Positions 19,102 through 29,076 are shown, counted from the first letter of the stretch. The stretch: 64,000 nucleotides of DNA from Mesohalobacter halotolerans (GCF_006120725.1 NZ_SWMU01000003.1:248001-312000), one strand, 5' to 3'. The notes: a model not told the origin generated them from the sequence alone. Program-made: numbers and translations.

Positions 19102-19491
19102 ATGCTGAAAGGAATTAAAATATATAGTATCATTACAGGGAGTTGCCCTGTTTGTCACGAAGAAAGTATGTATAAAGAAAGTAATCCATACAAGTTAAAT
19201 CACATTCATGATATGCATGAGCATTGCTCAAATTGTGGAACAAAATATCAAATTGAACCTTCGTTTTTTTACGGCGCCATGTATGTGAGTTATGCTTTAG
19301 GTGTAGCAGTAGCAGTGGCTACTTTTATTATCACTTATTTTTTCATGGGCTTAGAGGTTTTTGCTTCATTTATGAGTATAATTGGAGTTTTAATTTTGCT
19401 GATGCCCGTCATGATGCGTTTATCGCGAAATATTTGGATAAATCTCTTCTTCAGTTACAAACCTAAATCTGAGCGTCAAAACGACGTATAG
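19102..19491 (+). CDS. DUF983 family membrane protein
   Basis: A 129-residue protein with an N-terminal zinc-ribbon-like region (CPVCHEES ... CSNCGTKY, two CxxC pairs) and two transmembrane helices (about residues 55-80 and 88-108). This is DUF983, common in Bacteroidota and Alphaproteobacteria; its function is unknown. Transcribed divergently from the ABC-F gene. Its last 29 nt overlap the 3' end of the convergent FAD oxidoreductase gene. Confidence 0.85.
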   Translation: MLKGIKIYSIITGSCPVCHEESMYKESNPYKLNHIHDMHEHCSNCGTKYQIEPSFFYGAMYVSYALGVAVAVATFIITYFFMGLEVFASFMSIIGVLILLMPVMMRLSRNIWINLFFSYKPKSERQNDV

Positions 19492-20497
19492 ATATTTCGG
19501 GGTCAAGTTTTTCGTCTGTGAGAATATGTTTAACAAGCTTTTGACCAAGTTTAGGACTTGTCATCACACCACGACTTCCAAAACCATTGAGGATGTGAAT
19601 ATTTTTGTGTTTTTTATGTGTGCCTACAACAGGTCGTCGATCTTTTGTAGTTGGTCTAATACCGCAAACTTGTCTTACAATTTTATAGGGTACACTAATC
19701 ATGTTATCTAGAGCTTCCATCATTTGTGACCTAGCCTCATTGGAAGGCTCATGATTTAAGGGTTTACGCTGATAAGTTGCCCCAAATTTATAAAGGTCCT
19801 TACTGAGAGGAATTAAAAAATATTTAGCCTTATAAAGTTCTTTAATTTGAAGTGCCTTAGATTTAAAAATAAGGTAATCGCCCTTGTTGCCATATATCCC
19901 TAAATGATTAAAAAAGGGATTTTGAGTCACGCCAAATCCTTCACAAAAAACTATATGCTTATAAGACACATTTTGATAAGTTAAATAACTTTCATTTATT
20001 TCTAATTTATCATGTTTAAATGTTTCGCTTACCCATTGTTTTTGATAATGGTGCTTTAAACATTGATATAGAGTAGTTAAATGGATGATTCCAGCTTTAA
20101 TTTTGCCAATTTTACCAATATTTAAATTTTGATTTTTATTCTTAAAAACTTGTGAAGATATGAAGGATTTTAATCGTGCTTTATCATAAGCTTGATACCA
20201 GTTGTTTTCTTGTTCGATATCGTGCACGAAAACGTTGAGGATTTTGCGGCTATATATTTCCTCTTGAAAGGCATTATTTATTGACTGATAAAATGTCTTT
20301 GCATAAGGTAAATACTCTTCGACTTGCCATGCTGGCTTCATCCGCTTTACAGCAACGGGATTTATAATTCCTCCTGCGATTCTAGATGATTGTTGGGTGG
20401 TGTCAGAAATAATATCAAAGCTAGCATTTTTAAACTCTAAATGTCTTGCAACAGACAATCCTGCCAAACCAGAACCTACTATTAGAAAGTCTTTCAT
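19463..20497 (-). CDS. NAD(P)/FAD-dependent oxidoreductase (DAO family)
   Basis: A 344-residue flavoprotein of the D-amino-acid-oxidase fold. The Rossmann dinucleotide motif IVGSGLAGLSVARHLE is at the N-terminus, and the C-terminal FAD-contacting block reads GIRPTTKDRRPVVGTHKK followed by ILNGFGSRGVMTSP. The family includes glycine/amine oxidases and the MnmC oxidase domain; which substrate applies here is not visible. Convergent with DUF983 (29-nt overlap) and separated from the gliding operon downstream terminator by a short gap. Confidence 0.8.
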   Translation of the reverse strand: MKDFLIVGSGLAGLSVARHLEFKNASFDIISDTTQQSSRIAGGIINPVAVKRMKPAWQVEEYLPYAKTFYQSINNAFQEEIYSRKILNVFVHDIEQENNWYQAYDKARLKSFISSQVFKNKNQNLNIGKIGKIKAGIIHLTTLYQCLKHHYQKQWVSETFKHDKLEINESYLTYQNVSYKHIVFCEGFGVTQNPFFNHLGIYGNKGDYLIFKSKALQIKELYKAKYFLIPLSKDLYKFGATYQRKPLNHEPSNEARSQMMEALDNMISVPYKIVRQVCGIRPTTKDRRPVVGTHKKHKNIHILNGFGSRGVMTSPKLGQKLVKHILTDEKLDPEISIRRFDAQI

Positions 20498-20506
20498 AAG
20501 TTTAAA

Positions 20507-20538
20507 AATAAAAAACGCCTCTTACAAAAAGAGGCGTT
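20507..20538 (-). terminator. Terminator possibly shared after gldN
   Basis: The inverted repeat AACGCCTCTT (20514-20523) / AAGAGGCGTT (20529-20538) continues, reading on the minus strand, into a T-run at about 20507-20515. It ends the gldKLMN transcript before the FAD oxidoreductase gene. Confidence 0.75.
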
Positions 20539-20562
20539 GTTAAAATTAGTATTTATACATGT

Positions 20563-21576
20563 TTAATAGGCCCATAAATCAAGTTCAAAATTTCTGATTT
20601 CGTCCTTGATTCGTCTTGCCTCTAAGAGTTGCATTAATGCATTGTCCTGAATATAATTTTCAATTTCTCTGTCTTCATAGATATTTTGTGTCTTGTATAT
20701 TACAGCATCAAATCTTCTAGAATTTAATAAATGGTCAAAAGTAAGAGGTTTTGCGCCATTTTCAGAATTCAAGACCTTTGCTTGATGTAAAGCATTTCTG
20801 GCATCTTTATACCATACCCAGAAATAAGGGATAACTTTAGGATCACCTGAATAAGTTGGATTTTGAGTTTGTATGTCATATCCTGCAGGTGCAATACCAA
20901 TCAGGCGGTATTTTAAAGCACCTTGACGTTTGTCAAAATACCAAATACCTTTTATTAAATAAGCTGTAATATCAGCTCCAGTGATTTCAGTTGGTATAAC
21001 ATAAGGTTTCATTTGATTAATCAAATCCTCTGAATATAAATCCGGATAATTGCCTAATTCATCAGCTAATGCACGATTTAAAAACAGTTGAACGTTTTCT
21101 GTTCCTGTTATGCCGTATTGACCAAGAAGATCTAATGCAACGTCTGGTAAAAATATAGCTTTCAAAGAGTTTTGTATCTCATCATAATCCTTTTTCTGCT
21201 GAAAATAACTTGTTGAATAAACTTCAGTGATAGCATCTTCTGCATCTGGTTCTGTAGCACCTTTTTTGATACAGTTTATCAAAACCTGAAATAAAGATTG
21301 TCTATCTTCTCCAAGTCTGTTTGAATCTAAAGGATAGAGTAATGGGTAATTGAGTTTCTGGTTGAGATCTATTTTTTCCCAAACAATTTTAGACCACATG
21401 ATGTCACGTTTATCCACATAACCATAAGGCAAGGGCTTACTGTCATCAAGTTCTTCTTGTTCTTTATTTATTCTATCAATATCATCTGGAGAACTTGCGT
21501 TTAATATATTAGATTGAGCAAAACTCAAACTCATACTGAATAAAAGAACAAAACAATAAATAAAACGACTTGGCAT
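20563..21576 (-). CDS. gldN: Gliding motility / T9SS protein GldN
   Basis: A 337-residue periplasmic protein with an N-terminal signal peptide ending near LSFAQ. The GldN (PorN) pattern is seen in PLPYGYVDKRDIMWSKIVWE near residues 48-67 and in GIWYFDKRQGALKYRLIGIA. It binds GldK to form the periplasmic ring associated with the outer membrane in the type IX secretion system and contacts the GldM shaft. Last gene of gldKLMN, 18 nt after gldM. Confidence 0.93.
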   Translation of the reverse strand: MPSRFIYCFVLLFSMSLSFAQSNILNASSPDDIDRINKEQEELDDSKPLPYGYVDKRDIMWSKIVWEKIDLNQKLNYPLLYPLDSNRLGEDRQSLFQVLINCIKKGATEPDAEDAITEVYSTSYFQQKKDYDEIQNSLKAIFLPDVALDLLGQYGITGTENVQLFLNRALADELGNYPDLYSEDLINQMKPYVIPTEITGADITAYLIKGIWYFDKRQGALKYRLIGIAPAGYDIQTQNPTYSGDPKVIPYFWVWYKDARNALHQAKVLNSENGAKPLTFDHLLNSRRFDAVIYKTQNIYEDREIENYIQDNALMQLLEARRIKDEIRNFELDLWAY

Positions 21577-21594
21577 ATATAAAGTATTTAAATT

Positions 21595-23169
21595 TTAGTT
21601 TGTAATTTGTACAAGTAAAGCAGGCATACTTTTGACGTTAACCTGGGCACCTGGAACATCTGCACGAATATCAAAAAATTGAATGATATCGCCAGTTTTA
21701 GCTAAAGCCAATGTCTTTTTAGCTTGAGCATTCAATCTGTCTCCATTTACCACAACAGAGGCTTGGCCTGGTACACTCATTGTAAATCTCTTGACCACTG
21801 GTGAAATATCAAAATCAAAATCTTCAAATATGGCTCCAACTGGAGAGATTTCTACAGCTTTACGAGGCAATTTAATTGCACCACCTTGAGCCACCTGACC
21901 GCGAATAGTGGGCGTAGGTCTCGGAAGAGATTTAATTCTAAATTTGGTTGTATTGCTAAAGGTTTCACCTTCGATAGTACCATTAACTTTTACTCCTAAT
22001 TCTTTACCAGCTCCAGGCTTTAATATATAAGTAGTCCCAGATTTTTTTCTGAATGTGTGTCCTGGTGCTGATGCAGAAATATTATTTTCTGGCACACCTG
22101 GCATAGAAACGGTAATTGGATTATCAATACCACGATATACAACATTCATTTTATCAGCAGAGACTATAGCTTGGTTTGGTTTTGGTATCACTTGAAATGT
22201 CTGTTCCACTGGAACTTCAATATCTTCGGCATCTTCTTGTGCAAAAACAAGTTTACCTTCTACTGTGTGCTCCCCTGGATTTCCGGCGGTAATATTTAAT
22301 TTTACCTTTCCACCAACGATATCAAAATCTTTGCCTTTTTCCAGTTGACGTCCATCAATTTTTAAGTCAACCTCAGATGGTACTGTTGTAGAGTCAGTAC
22401 GTCCAAGTACAATCTTACCGTCAAATTTATTCCCTGGATAAACGGCGCTTCTTTCCGTTTCTAAAAGTGTAGAGTAATTGTCCATTGAAGCAATCTCAAC
22501 TAGCTGTCCAGAAAACATTTGAGAAAGCACCTCATTTTCATTGATTTTAATGTTATTTTGAAGTGTAGACAATTTGGTAATAGTAGATATAAGTGGATAT
22601 CCTATGTAGTGATAGCTTATATAATCCATTTTCTTCCCGTCATTATCAGTTATAACGACATCACTTTCCTTGAAAGTTTCTTTAACATTACTGATAACTT
22701 TGGGGTAAGAACTGCCTATGAGTTGATTCATTTGATTGCGATAATCTTCCATTTTTTGCATAAATTTTTGTCCTGCTTTTGTCAATTTACCACTGATCAT
22801 AAATTTCTCATTGACGTAAGAATCTTTATCCATTGATTCGTAATCTTTAGGGTCCTCTACAGAACCTTTAAACTCGCCATTTAAGCCATCTAAGTATGCG
22901 TAATAATCGTTTGAAATACTAGATACTTGCGCAGCTACTTTGGCAATACTATCAAATTGTTCAGGGGATTCGATAGCTTTCTTTTTTAAGCCTTCTAGAG
23001 CAATTTTATTTTTCTCTTCAAAAGTTTCATTGGTTGCTGTAACTGTTTCATTAACAATACCGAAACCCGTTAAAACCTCCTTAGACATATTTAAGGCTAA
23101 CATAGCAATGAAAACCAAATACATCAGGTTTATCATTTTCTGCCTTGGTGATAATTTTCCTCCTGCCAT
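21595..23169 (-). CDS. gldM: Gliding motility / T9SS motor protein GldM
   Basis: A 524-residue single-pass protein. The N-terminus AGGKLSPRQKMINLMYLVF with the following hydrophobic stretch is the inner-membrane helix that packs against the GldL pentamer; the long remainder is the periplasmic beta-domain shaft. The GldL-GldM complex converts proton flow into rotation that powers T9SS export and gliding. Positioned between gldL and gldN as in other flavobacteria. Confidence 0.95.
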   Translation of the reverse strand: MAGGKLSPRQKMINLMYLVFIAMLALNMSKEVLTGFGIVNETVTATNETFEEKNKIALEGLKKKAIESPEQFDSIAKVAAQVSSISNDYYAYLDGLNGEFKGSVEDPKDYESMDKDSYVNEKFMISGKLTKAGQKFMQKMEDYRNQMNQLIGSSYPKVISNVKETFKESDVVITDNDGKKMDYISYHYIGYPLISTITKLSTLQNNIKINENEVLSQMFSGQLVEIASMDNYSTLLETERSAVYPGNKFDGKIVLGRTDSTTVPSEVDLKIDGRQLEKGKDFDIVGGKVKLNITAGNPGEHTVEGKLVFAQEDAEDIEVPVEQTFQVIPKPNQAIVSADKMNVVYRGIDNPITVSMPGVPENNISASAPGHTFRKKSGTTYILKPGAGKELGVKVNGTIEGETFSNTTKFRIKSLPRPTPTIRGQVAQGGAIKLPRKAVEISPVGAIFEDFDFDISPVVKRFTMSVPGQASVVVNGDRLNAQAKKTLALAKTGDIIQFFDIRADVPGAQVNVKSMPALLVQITN

Positions 23170-23203
23170 AATTTATTTTTTAGTTTTTTATAGTTAAAAC
23201 GAA

Positions 23204-23833
23204 TTAGGCTTTAGGTTGCATAGCACTTAACATACCGCCGTAAACTCCATTTAGGGAATTTAAATTTTGCGTTAACGATTCCATTTGTTCTCTTAACTTA
23301 CCGGCATTATCAGCAACTGCTTCATTGATTTCTGCTTGTTTAGATGCAGATTCAACCTGTGCTTTATATAAGTTGTTTAAAGATTCCATTTGCGCAGCAG
23401 CTAAAGTTAACTCTTCGCTGTACTTTTTTTGAGAATTCAAACCGTCTGTAGTAGGAGATAAGTTTTTGGCAGCTCCTTCAAAGCTTCTTATGCTTTCACC
23501 TAAACTTTCCATAAGACTTGAATCAATTCTTGCTTCTTTTAGCATTTCATCTAATTTTTCAGAAAGCATACCTTTTTCTTCAGATGTTCCATCAGAACCG
23601 TAGCTATCTTCTCCGGCTAATTCTGGATAAACTTTTGACCAATCCAGCTCTGTATCTACAGGTTCAAATGCAGATACTACAAAAACACCTGCTTCGGTTA
23701 CAAGACCAACGATAAGCATTAAATCTCCATAGGGCCAGTGCATGATTTTAAATAATGCTCCTACAATAACTACTGCAGCTCCGAGACCATATACCATGTT
23801 CATTCCTTTCTTAAAAGTATTTGACTTTGCCAT
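23204..23833 (-). CDS. gldL: Gliding motility / T9SS motor protein GldL
   Basis: A 209-residue protein with two N-terminal transmembrane helices (about residues 13-29 and 36-54) and a cytoplasmic, largely helical tail. Glu47 in the second helix (IVGLVTEAGVFVV) corresponds to the buried glutamate implicated in proton coupling, and the HWPYGD turn joins the helices. Forms the stator-like pentamer around two GldM helices. Complete, second gene of the operon. Confidence 0.95.
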   Translation of the reverse strand: MAKSNTFKKGMNMVYGLGAAVVIVGALFKIMHWPYGDLMLIVGLVTEAGVFVVSAFEPVDTELDWSKVYPELAGEDSYGSDGTSEEKGMLSEKLDEMLKEARIDSSLMESLGESIRSFEGAAKNLSPTTDGLNSQKKYSEELTLAAAQMESLNNLYKAQVESASKQAEINEAVADNAGKLREQMESLTQNLNSLNGVYGGMLSAMQPKA

Positions 23834-23885
23834 AATTTAAAGTTTAAAAATTTTTGTTGTTTTGATTGATTTTATTGTTGATTGT

Positions 23886-25316
23886 TTAATTTCTTGTGTT
23901 TTGATTTCTAGTAATTCCATTCCCTAAGTAATCTTGTACCATTCTCAGGCCTATGTAACTTCTTGCAGAATCTGCATATTCGTAATCTCTAGTGCTGACT
24001 CTCATATAATAACTCACGTCTTTCCAAGACCCACCACGTATAACTTTTCTGTTATTCTCCTTGTTATTTACATTAGGATTCATTGAAGACATATATTCGT
24101 AAGCTGCAGGATCATAAGACGTGTTGACCCATTCAGCAACGTTACCAGACATGTTGTAGAGACCGTAACCATTAGGTCTATATGCATCAGCTTCTACAGT
24201 ATAAAGCGCTTCATCTGCTGCATAATCTCCTCTTAATGGTTTAAAGTTTGCAAGATAACAAGCTCTATCATCTTTTGTGTAAGGTCCACCCCATGGAAAA
24301 GTAGCTGATTCTAAACCACCTCTAGCGGCATATTCCCATTCTGCTTCAGATGGTAATCTGAACGCCGGAGATCTACTTTTATCTGCTTCTTTGTTGTATT
24401 TGTTTAGATGCTGAGTTCTCCAGTTTGCAAAAGCTTTGGACTGAACCCACGACACTCCAACTACAGGATAATTATCAAAAGCTGTATGATAAAAATAATT
24501 ATTATGCATCGGTTCATTGTATGAATAGTTGAAATCTTTAATCCATACCGTAGTATCTGGGTACACAGGTACATTTTTCTCTACGATTTGAGTAGATAAT
24601 TTTTTGTTGGAACGCGCAGCTTTTTCTAAATCTACAGTTTTGTAACTGTAAACAAACTTTTTGACATCTAGCATTCTCTCTCCGTTATAAGAATCTTCGT
24701 TGTCTAGGTAAAATTCATCCATCACATATACGTAGTTCTCGTCAGGATACTGCGAAGGTTTCCATATAATATCTACATCCCAATTTAAGGTTCTATCCAT
24801 AGGATCGTAATGTCTTGAAAATTCCTGAAAAGGTGTTTGTTGATTCTGGTTTTGGTTATTATTATTTCCACCACCAAACAAACCGCCCTTTTGGGCTCCA
24901 GCCTCAGGTTTAAACGCGAAATCTTGTATGCTTCTACCATTGTTTCCACCACCTTGGTTGGTATTTGCGTTATTGCCACCTCCGGCTAGATCTGCTTCTT
25001 CGGCTAATTTTTGTCTTACCACTGAATCTCTGACATTGTAAACAAACTCTCTGTATTCAGCATTTGTGATTTCAGTTTCATCCATATAAAAAGATGTGAC
25101 TGTAACTGTTTTGATGGGTGCATTTTTTAAACCAGCAATATCATAATCAGATTTACCCATCGTGAAGGAACCTCCTTCAACTTTAACCATTCCGTAGGGT
25201 CTTTCAGAAAACCACTGTTTCCCTTCAACTCCTACAAGTTGTCCCTTGTTGTTGTTTCCGCAACTTGCCAGAACAGCAACAACAAAAAATAAATTTACTA
25301 AAATCCTAAATTTCAT
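23886..25316 (-). CDS. gldK: Gliding motility / T9SS lipoprotein GldK
   Basis: A 476-residue lipoprotein (lipobox cysteine Cys19 in VLASCGNN) with a formylglycine-generating-enzyme/sulfatase-modifying fold: VKVEGGSFTMGKSDYD, DETEITNAEYREFV, FRLPSEAEWEYAARGG, NMSGNVAEWVNTSYD and VIRGGSWKDV. In GldK this fold is structural. It forms the GldKN ring beneath the outer membrane. An Asn/Gln/Gly-rich low-complexity insert occupies roughly residues 110-165 (about 24820-24985). First gene of gldKLMN. Confidence 0.93.
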   Translation of the reverse strand: MKFRILVNLFFVVAVLASCGNNNKGQLVGVEGKQWFSERPYGMVKVEGGSFTMGKSDYDIAGLKNAPIKTVTVTSFYMDETEITNAEYREFVYNVRDSVVRQKLAEEADLAGGGNNANTNQGGGNNGRSIQDFAFKPEAGAQKGGLFGGGNNNNQNQNQQTPFQEFSRHYDPMDRTLNWDVDIIWKPSQYPDENYVYVMDEFYLDNEDSYNGERMLDVKKFVYSYKTVDLEKAARSNKKLSTQIVEKNVPVYPDTTVWIKDFNYSYNEPMHNNYFYHTAFDNYPVVGVSWVQSKAFANWRTQHLNKYNKEADKSRSPAFRLPSEAEWEYAARGGLESATFPWGGPYTKDDRACYLANFKPLRGDYAADEALYTVEADAYRPNGYGLYNMSGNVAEWVNTSYDPAAYEYMSSMNPNVNNKENNRKVIRGGSWKDVSYYMRVSTRDYEYADSARSYIGLRMVQDYLGNGITRNQNTRN

Positions 25317-25399
25317 ATAAAATTGTTTAGTTCACGTTTATTTCAGTTTCACAAAAAAACAATATTTTTATTAATAAAGCCTTAAAATTTGAAAAAAAA

Positions 25400-26548
25400 T
25401 CAAAATTCGTTCTTTTGCTTGGCTTTGAGCCACCTTTCAGGTAACTCTTGATTACATGCAGAAAGGTAGTTTTCTTTATCACATGGTAATAACGTATGTT
25501 GTTTTAGTTTATTATTAACGTTATTCAAATTTGAAGGAATTTCTATCCACCACCGTCTTGAAACTTGACTCTCGTAAAAGATTAAGGTTTCATTATCTAC
25601 AGGAACTTGATATTTTATAAAGTTAGGGTTATTGACATCTGCAATTTCCTTTAGTCTGTATTGCGTCCCTTCTACAAAATACCATAAAATTTGACCAAGA
25701 AGTTTTTTTGAGGTTTGAGAATGTAAATACTGCAATTCATAGATTCCAAAAGAACTCACTTTATCACTAAGACCGGCATATCTTGACAAACCACATATTT
25801 CTCTATTGTTAAAACCGTTAGGCTGCATTTCATCTTGTAAAACCGATTGGCTTTCTATGCATCTTACATCTAGAGCTGCAATATCTGCATCTCTTAAAAC
25901 AGGTTCTACGATTTTAATGTCGTTGACTATATCTCCTAGACGATAAGCTTCAAAAAACATTTTATCTAAAAGATGAATTTCTTCCTGTGTGTTGTAAAAG
26001 GTTTGATATCCAATATTGGCATAATTAAATAAATTGTAAGGCTTATTAACGACCATATGACTGAGGTAAGATTCGTGATTTAAAGTGGCGTTAGAATCCC
26101 CTAAATCAAATTTAAAGTCAATATTTGCAATGTTAATCATATACTTAACACCGTCATAAGCGCGATATTGCGAGTAAAGTATGTCTTGTGAGCCACCAAG
26201 TATTATTGGTAAGGTGTGATGCTCTAAAGCAAAATTAACCACTTGTCTAAGCGCATAAAAAGTATCAGATATCTCATTTCCAGGTTTGATGACACCTAGG
26301 TCTAAAATAGATATCTCCCAATTACCCAATTGAAGCTCATAAAACGCATATTTAATATGTTCAAAATCTATGCTTGTATTATTGTCAGGGTTTCCTCGGC
26401 TTTCATCGACACAAATCACGACAAAATCAAAATCTTTAATATCGTCAACTTGATTATAAAACGTCACTTTAGATCCAACTTGAGTTGTTTCTAATTGTTG
26501 GACAGCTTCGGAAAAATCAGTTGGGTTATCAATTAAAAAGTCAAACAC
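25400..26548 (-). CDS. Arginase-fold protein (formimidoylglutamase-like), probable metal site loss
   Basis: A 382-residue protein of the arginase/ureohydrolase superfamily; annotated flavobacterial relatives are usually called formimidoylglutamase. The core strands align: LPIILGGSQDILY (115-125), NIANIDFKFDLGD (139-151) and AALDVRC (225-231). The canonical Mn ligands read here Gln121 for His, Asp144-x-Lys146-x-Asp148 for DxHxD, and Asp228-x-Arg230 for DxD, so three of six ligands are replaced by residues that do not bind Mn. I infer no binuclear centre and no hydrolase activity. It lies between topA (5 nt) and gldK (83 nt) on the same strand. Confidence 0.75.
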   Translation of the reverse strand: MFDFLIDNPTDFSEAVQQLETTQVGSKVTFYNQVDDIKDFDFVVICVDESRGNPDNNTSIDFEHIKYAFYELQLGNWEISILDLGVIKPGNEISDTFYALRQVVNFALEHHTLPIILGGSQDILYSQYRAYDGVKYMINIANIDFKFDLGDSNATLNHESYLSHMVVNKPYNLFNYANIGYQTFYNTQEEIHLLDKMFFEAYRLGDIVNDIKIVEPVLRDADIAALDVRCIESQSVLQDEMQPNGFNNREICGLSRYAGLSDKVSSFGIYELQYLHSQTSKKLLGQILWYFVEGTQYRLKEIADVNNPNFIKYQVPVDNETLIFYESQVSRRWWIEIPSNLNNVNNKLKQHTLLPCDKENYLSACNQELPERWLKAKQKNEF

Positions 26549-26553
26549 CTTTA

Positions 26554-29055
26554 TTATTTTTTAGCAGACTTTGATCTAGATTTAGATTTTGTCTTTCTTT
26601 TGGTTTTTTTGGGTTTCTTTTTCTCCAACATAGCTTTGACTTCTTCAAGGGTCAAAGCCTTTGCATCTGTAGATTTAGGTAATTCTATTTTAGTTTTACC
26701 TTGACTGACTTTAAATCTTCCCCAACGGGCTTTTTCGACTTTAATGCCTTCATCTTCCCAATGGTGGATAAGTTTATCTTTTTCTTTTTGAATTTTATCA
26801 TCGATAAGTTCTATAATATCAGCTTCAGATAGATTTTCAAAATCATATTTTTTATTGACATTGATGAACATCCCATCCCATTTTAGGAACGGTCCAAAAC
26901 GACCTTTTCCTTTTTGGACGCCTTCACCTTTATAAAAATATATTGGTTCATCGGCTTTTTCTTTGGCTTTTATAATTTCAACCGCTCTGTCATAATTGAT
27001 TTCTAAAGGATCTTCACCTTTGGGTATAGAAGCAAATTTTTTACCAAATCTTATATACGGTCCATAGCGACCAACATTGGCTTCTACTTTTTCTCCCTTA
27101 TATTCTCCTAAATGTTTAGGAAGCTTAAAGAGATCCATAGCTTCTTCGAAGGTGATCGAGTTTAATGTCTGGTTAGGTCTGAGACCCGCAAATTTAGGTT
27201 TTTCGTCATCCTCTACAGACCCAATCTGAACCATAGGACCATATTTTCCTAACCTTGCACTTACAGGTTTCCCAGTTTTAGGATCTTCTCCTAATATGCG
27301 TTCTCCGACTTCTCTTTCAGCATTTTTAGCGACGTCTTCAACGTTAGGGTGAAATTTGTTGTAAAAATCTTGAATAACTTCAGTCCATTTTTCCTCACCT
27401 TGTGCAATTTCGTCAAAGTTCTGTTCTAATTTAGCTGTAAAATTATAATCTAAAATCCCCTCAAAATGATTGACCAAAAAGTCATTGACAACCATCCCTA
27501 CATCAGTGGGGATTAATTTACCCTTGTCTGCACCTGTGGTTTCAGGTAGGGTCTTTTCTTTGATCTGATTGTTTTTGAGAATCAATTTTTTATAAGGTCG
27601 CTTTTGACCTTCAATATTTGATTTTTCAATGTATTTTCTATTTTGAATAGTAGAAATAGTTGGAGCATATGTTGAAGGTCGACCAATACCTAGTTCTTCA
27701 AGTTTTTTGACTAGCGATGCTTCTGTGTAGCGGGAAGGCGGACGTGTAAAGCCTTGAGTCGACTCTATAGCAATTGGGTCAAGTTGATCGCCTGTCATAA
27801 TTTTTGGCAGCATACCAGCTTGCTCTTCGTCTTCTTCATCTTTGCTTTCCAGGTATACTTTTAAAAAACCATCAAACTTAATCATCTCACCTTTAGCTAC
27901 AAATGTTTCTTGATGTTTATCGGCTTTAATTTTTACGTTGGTTCTTTCCAGTTGCGCATTACTCATTTGAGAAGCAATAGCTCTTTTCCATATTAATTCG
28001 TACAACCGTTGTTGGTCGCGCTCGGCTGGAACCTCATGTTTTGAAAAATCTGTTGGTCTTATTGCCTCATGAGCTTCTTGTGCACCTTTAGACTTTCCTT
28101 TGTAGTTTCGACTTTGGTGATATTTTTTGCCATATGCAGATGTAATCTCTGCTTCTGCACCAGCTCTAGCCTGATTTGACAGGTTAACACTGTCTGTCCT
28201 CATGTAAGTAATGTGACCAGCTTCATAGAGCCTTTGTGCCATTGACATGGTTTTGCCTACAGGAAAGTACAATTTTCTAGCAGCTTCTTGCTGAAGTGTA
28301 GAGGTCGTAAAAGGTGGCGCAGGTTTCTTTTGAGCAGGTTTTTTATCAAGGTCAGCAACTTTAAAATGAGCATCTACACATTGCTCTAAAAATGCTTTAG
28401 CTTTTTCAAAGGCATCAAATCGCTTTGGCAGTCTTGCTTTAAAAGATGACCCTGCTTGTGTCTTAAATTGAGCCTCTACTTTATAAAATGTTTTGGTTTT
28501 AAAATCTCTAATTTCTCGCTCACGTTCAACGATAAGTCTAACAGAGACAGATTGGACACGCCCAGCAGACAGACCTCCCTTAACCTTTCGCCATAAAACC
28601 GGTGATAATTCGTAACCCACAAGGCGGTCTAGAACTCGCCTGGCTTTTTGGGCATTGACTAAATTATAATTAATACCTCTTGGGTTTTCTATAGCTTTTT
28701 GAATCGCAGGTTTTGTAATTTCTGAGAATACAATGCGCTTGGTTTTTGTATCATCAAGTTTGAGTTCGTCGTACAAATGCCATGCAATAGCTTCACCTTC
28801 TCTATCTTCATCACTGGCTAGCCATACAGTATCTGATGATTTTGCGGCTTTGTTGAGCTTTGATACAACAGATTTTTTATCAGAATTGACAACGTATTTA
28901 GGTTGAAAATCATTTTCTACGTCTACCCCAAGTTCTTTTTGCGGTAAATCTGCTATATGACCATAGCTCGATTCTACTTTATAATCTTTACCAAGAAATT
29001 TTTCTATGGTTTTAGCTTTTGCCGGTGACTCTACAATAACTAAATTTTTGGGCAT
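26554..29055 (-). CDS. topA: DNA topoisomerase I
   Basis: An 833-residue type IA topoisomerase. The Toprim domain starts directly (NLVIVESPAKAKTIEKFLG, acidic DEDREGEAIAWHL), the catalytic tyrosine lies in ITYMRTDSVNLS, and the C-terminus has repeated TopA-C domains and a Lys-rich tail. Relaxes negative supercoils. The start at 29055 was preferred to an ATG eight codons upstream since the Toprim strand begins here and a TAnnTTTG element lies just upstream (29077-29084), which would overlap the longer version. Unlike enterobacterial TopA, no tetracysteine zinc ribbons are evident. Confidence 0.95.
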   Translation of the reverse strand: MPKNLVIVESPAKAKTIEKFLGKDYKVESSYGHIADLPQKELGVDVENDFQPKYVVNSDKKSVVSKLNKAAKSSDTVWLASDEDREGEAIAWHLYDELKLDDTKTKRIVFSEITKPAIQKAIENPRGINYNLVNAQKARRVLDRLVGYELSPVLWRKVKGGLSAGRVQSVSVRLIVEREREIRDFKTKTFYKVEAQFKTQAGSSFKARLPKRFDAFEKAKAFLEQCVDAHFKVADLDKKPAQKKPAPPFTTSTLQQEAARKLYFPVGKTMSMAQRLYEAGHITYMRTDSVNLSNQARAGAEAEITSAYGKKYHQSRNYKGKSKGAQEAHEAIRPTDFSKHEVPAERDQQRLYELIWKRAIASQMSNAQLERTNVKIKADKHQETFVAKGEMIKFDGFLKVYLESKDEEDEEQAGMLPKIMTGDQLDPIAIESTQGFTRPPSRYTEASLVKKLEELGIGRPSTYAPTISTIQNRKYIEKSNIEGQKRPYKKLILKNNQIKEKTLPETTGADKGKLIPTDVGMVVNDFLVNHFEGILDYNFTAKLEQNFDEIAQGEEKWTEVIQDFYNKFHPNVEDVAKNAEREVGERILGEDPKTGKPVSARLGKYGPMVQIGSVEDDEKPKFAGLRPNQTLNSITFEEAMDLFKLPKHLGEYKGEKVEANVGRYGPYIRFGKKFASIPKGEDPLEINYDRAVEIIKAKEKADEPIYFYKGEGVQKGKGRFGPFLKWDGMFINVNKKYDFENLSEADIIELIDDKIQKEKDKLIHHWEDEGIKVEKARWGRFKVSQGKTKIELPKSTDAKALTLEEVKAMLEKKKPKKTKRKTKSKSRSKSAKK

Positions 29056-29076
29056 ACTGGTGTTATTTTGTCTTTG

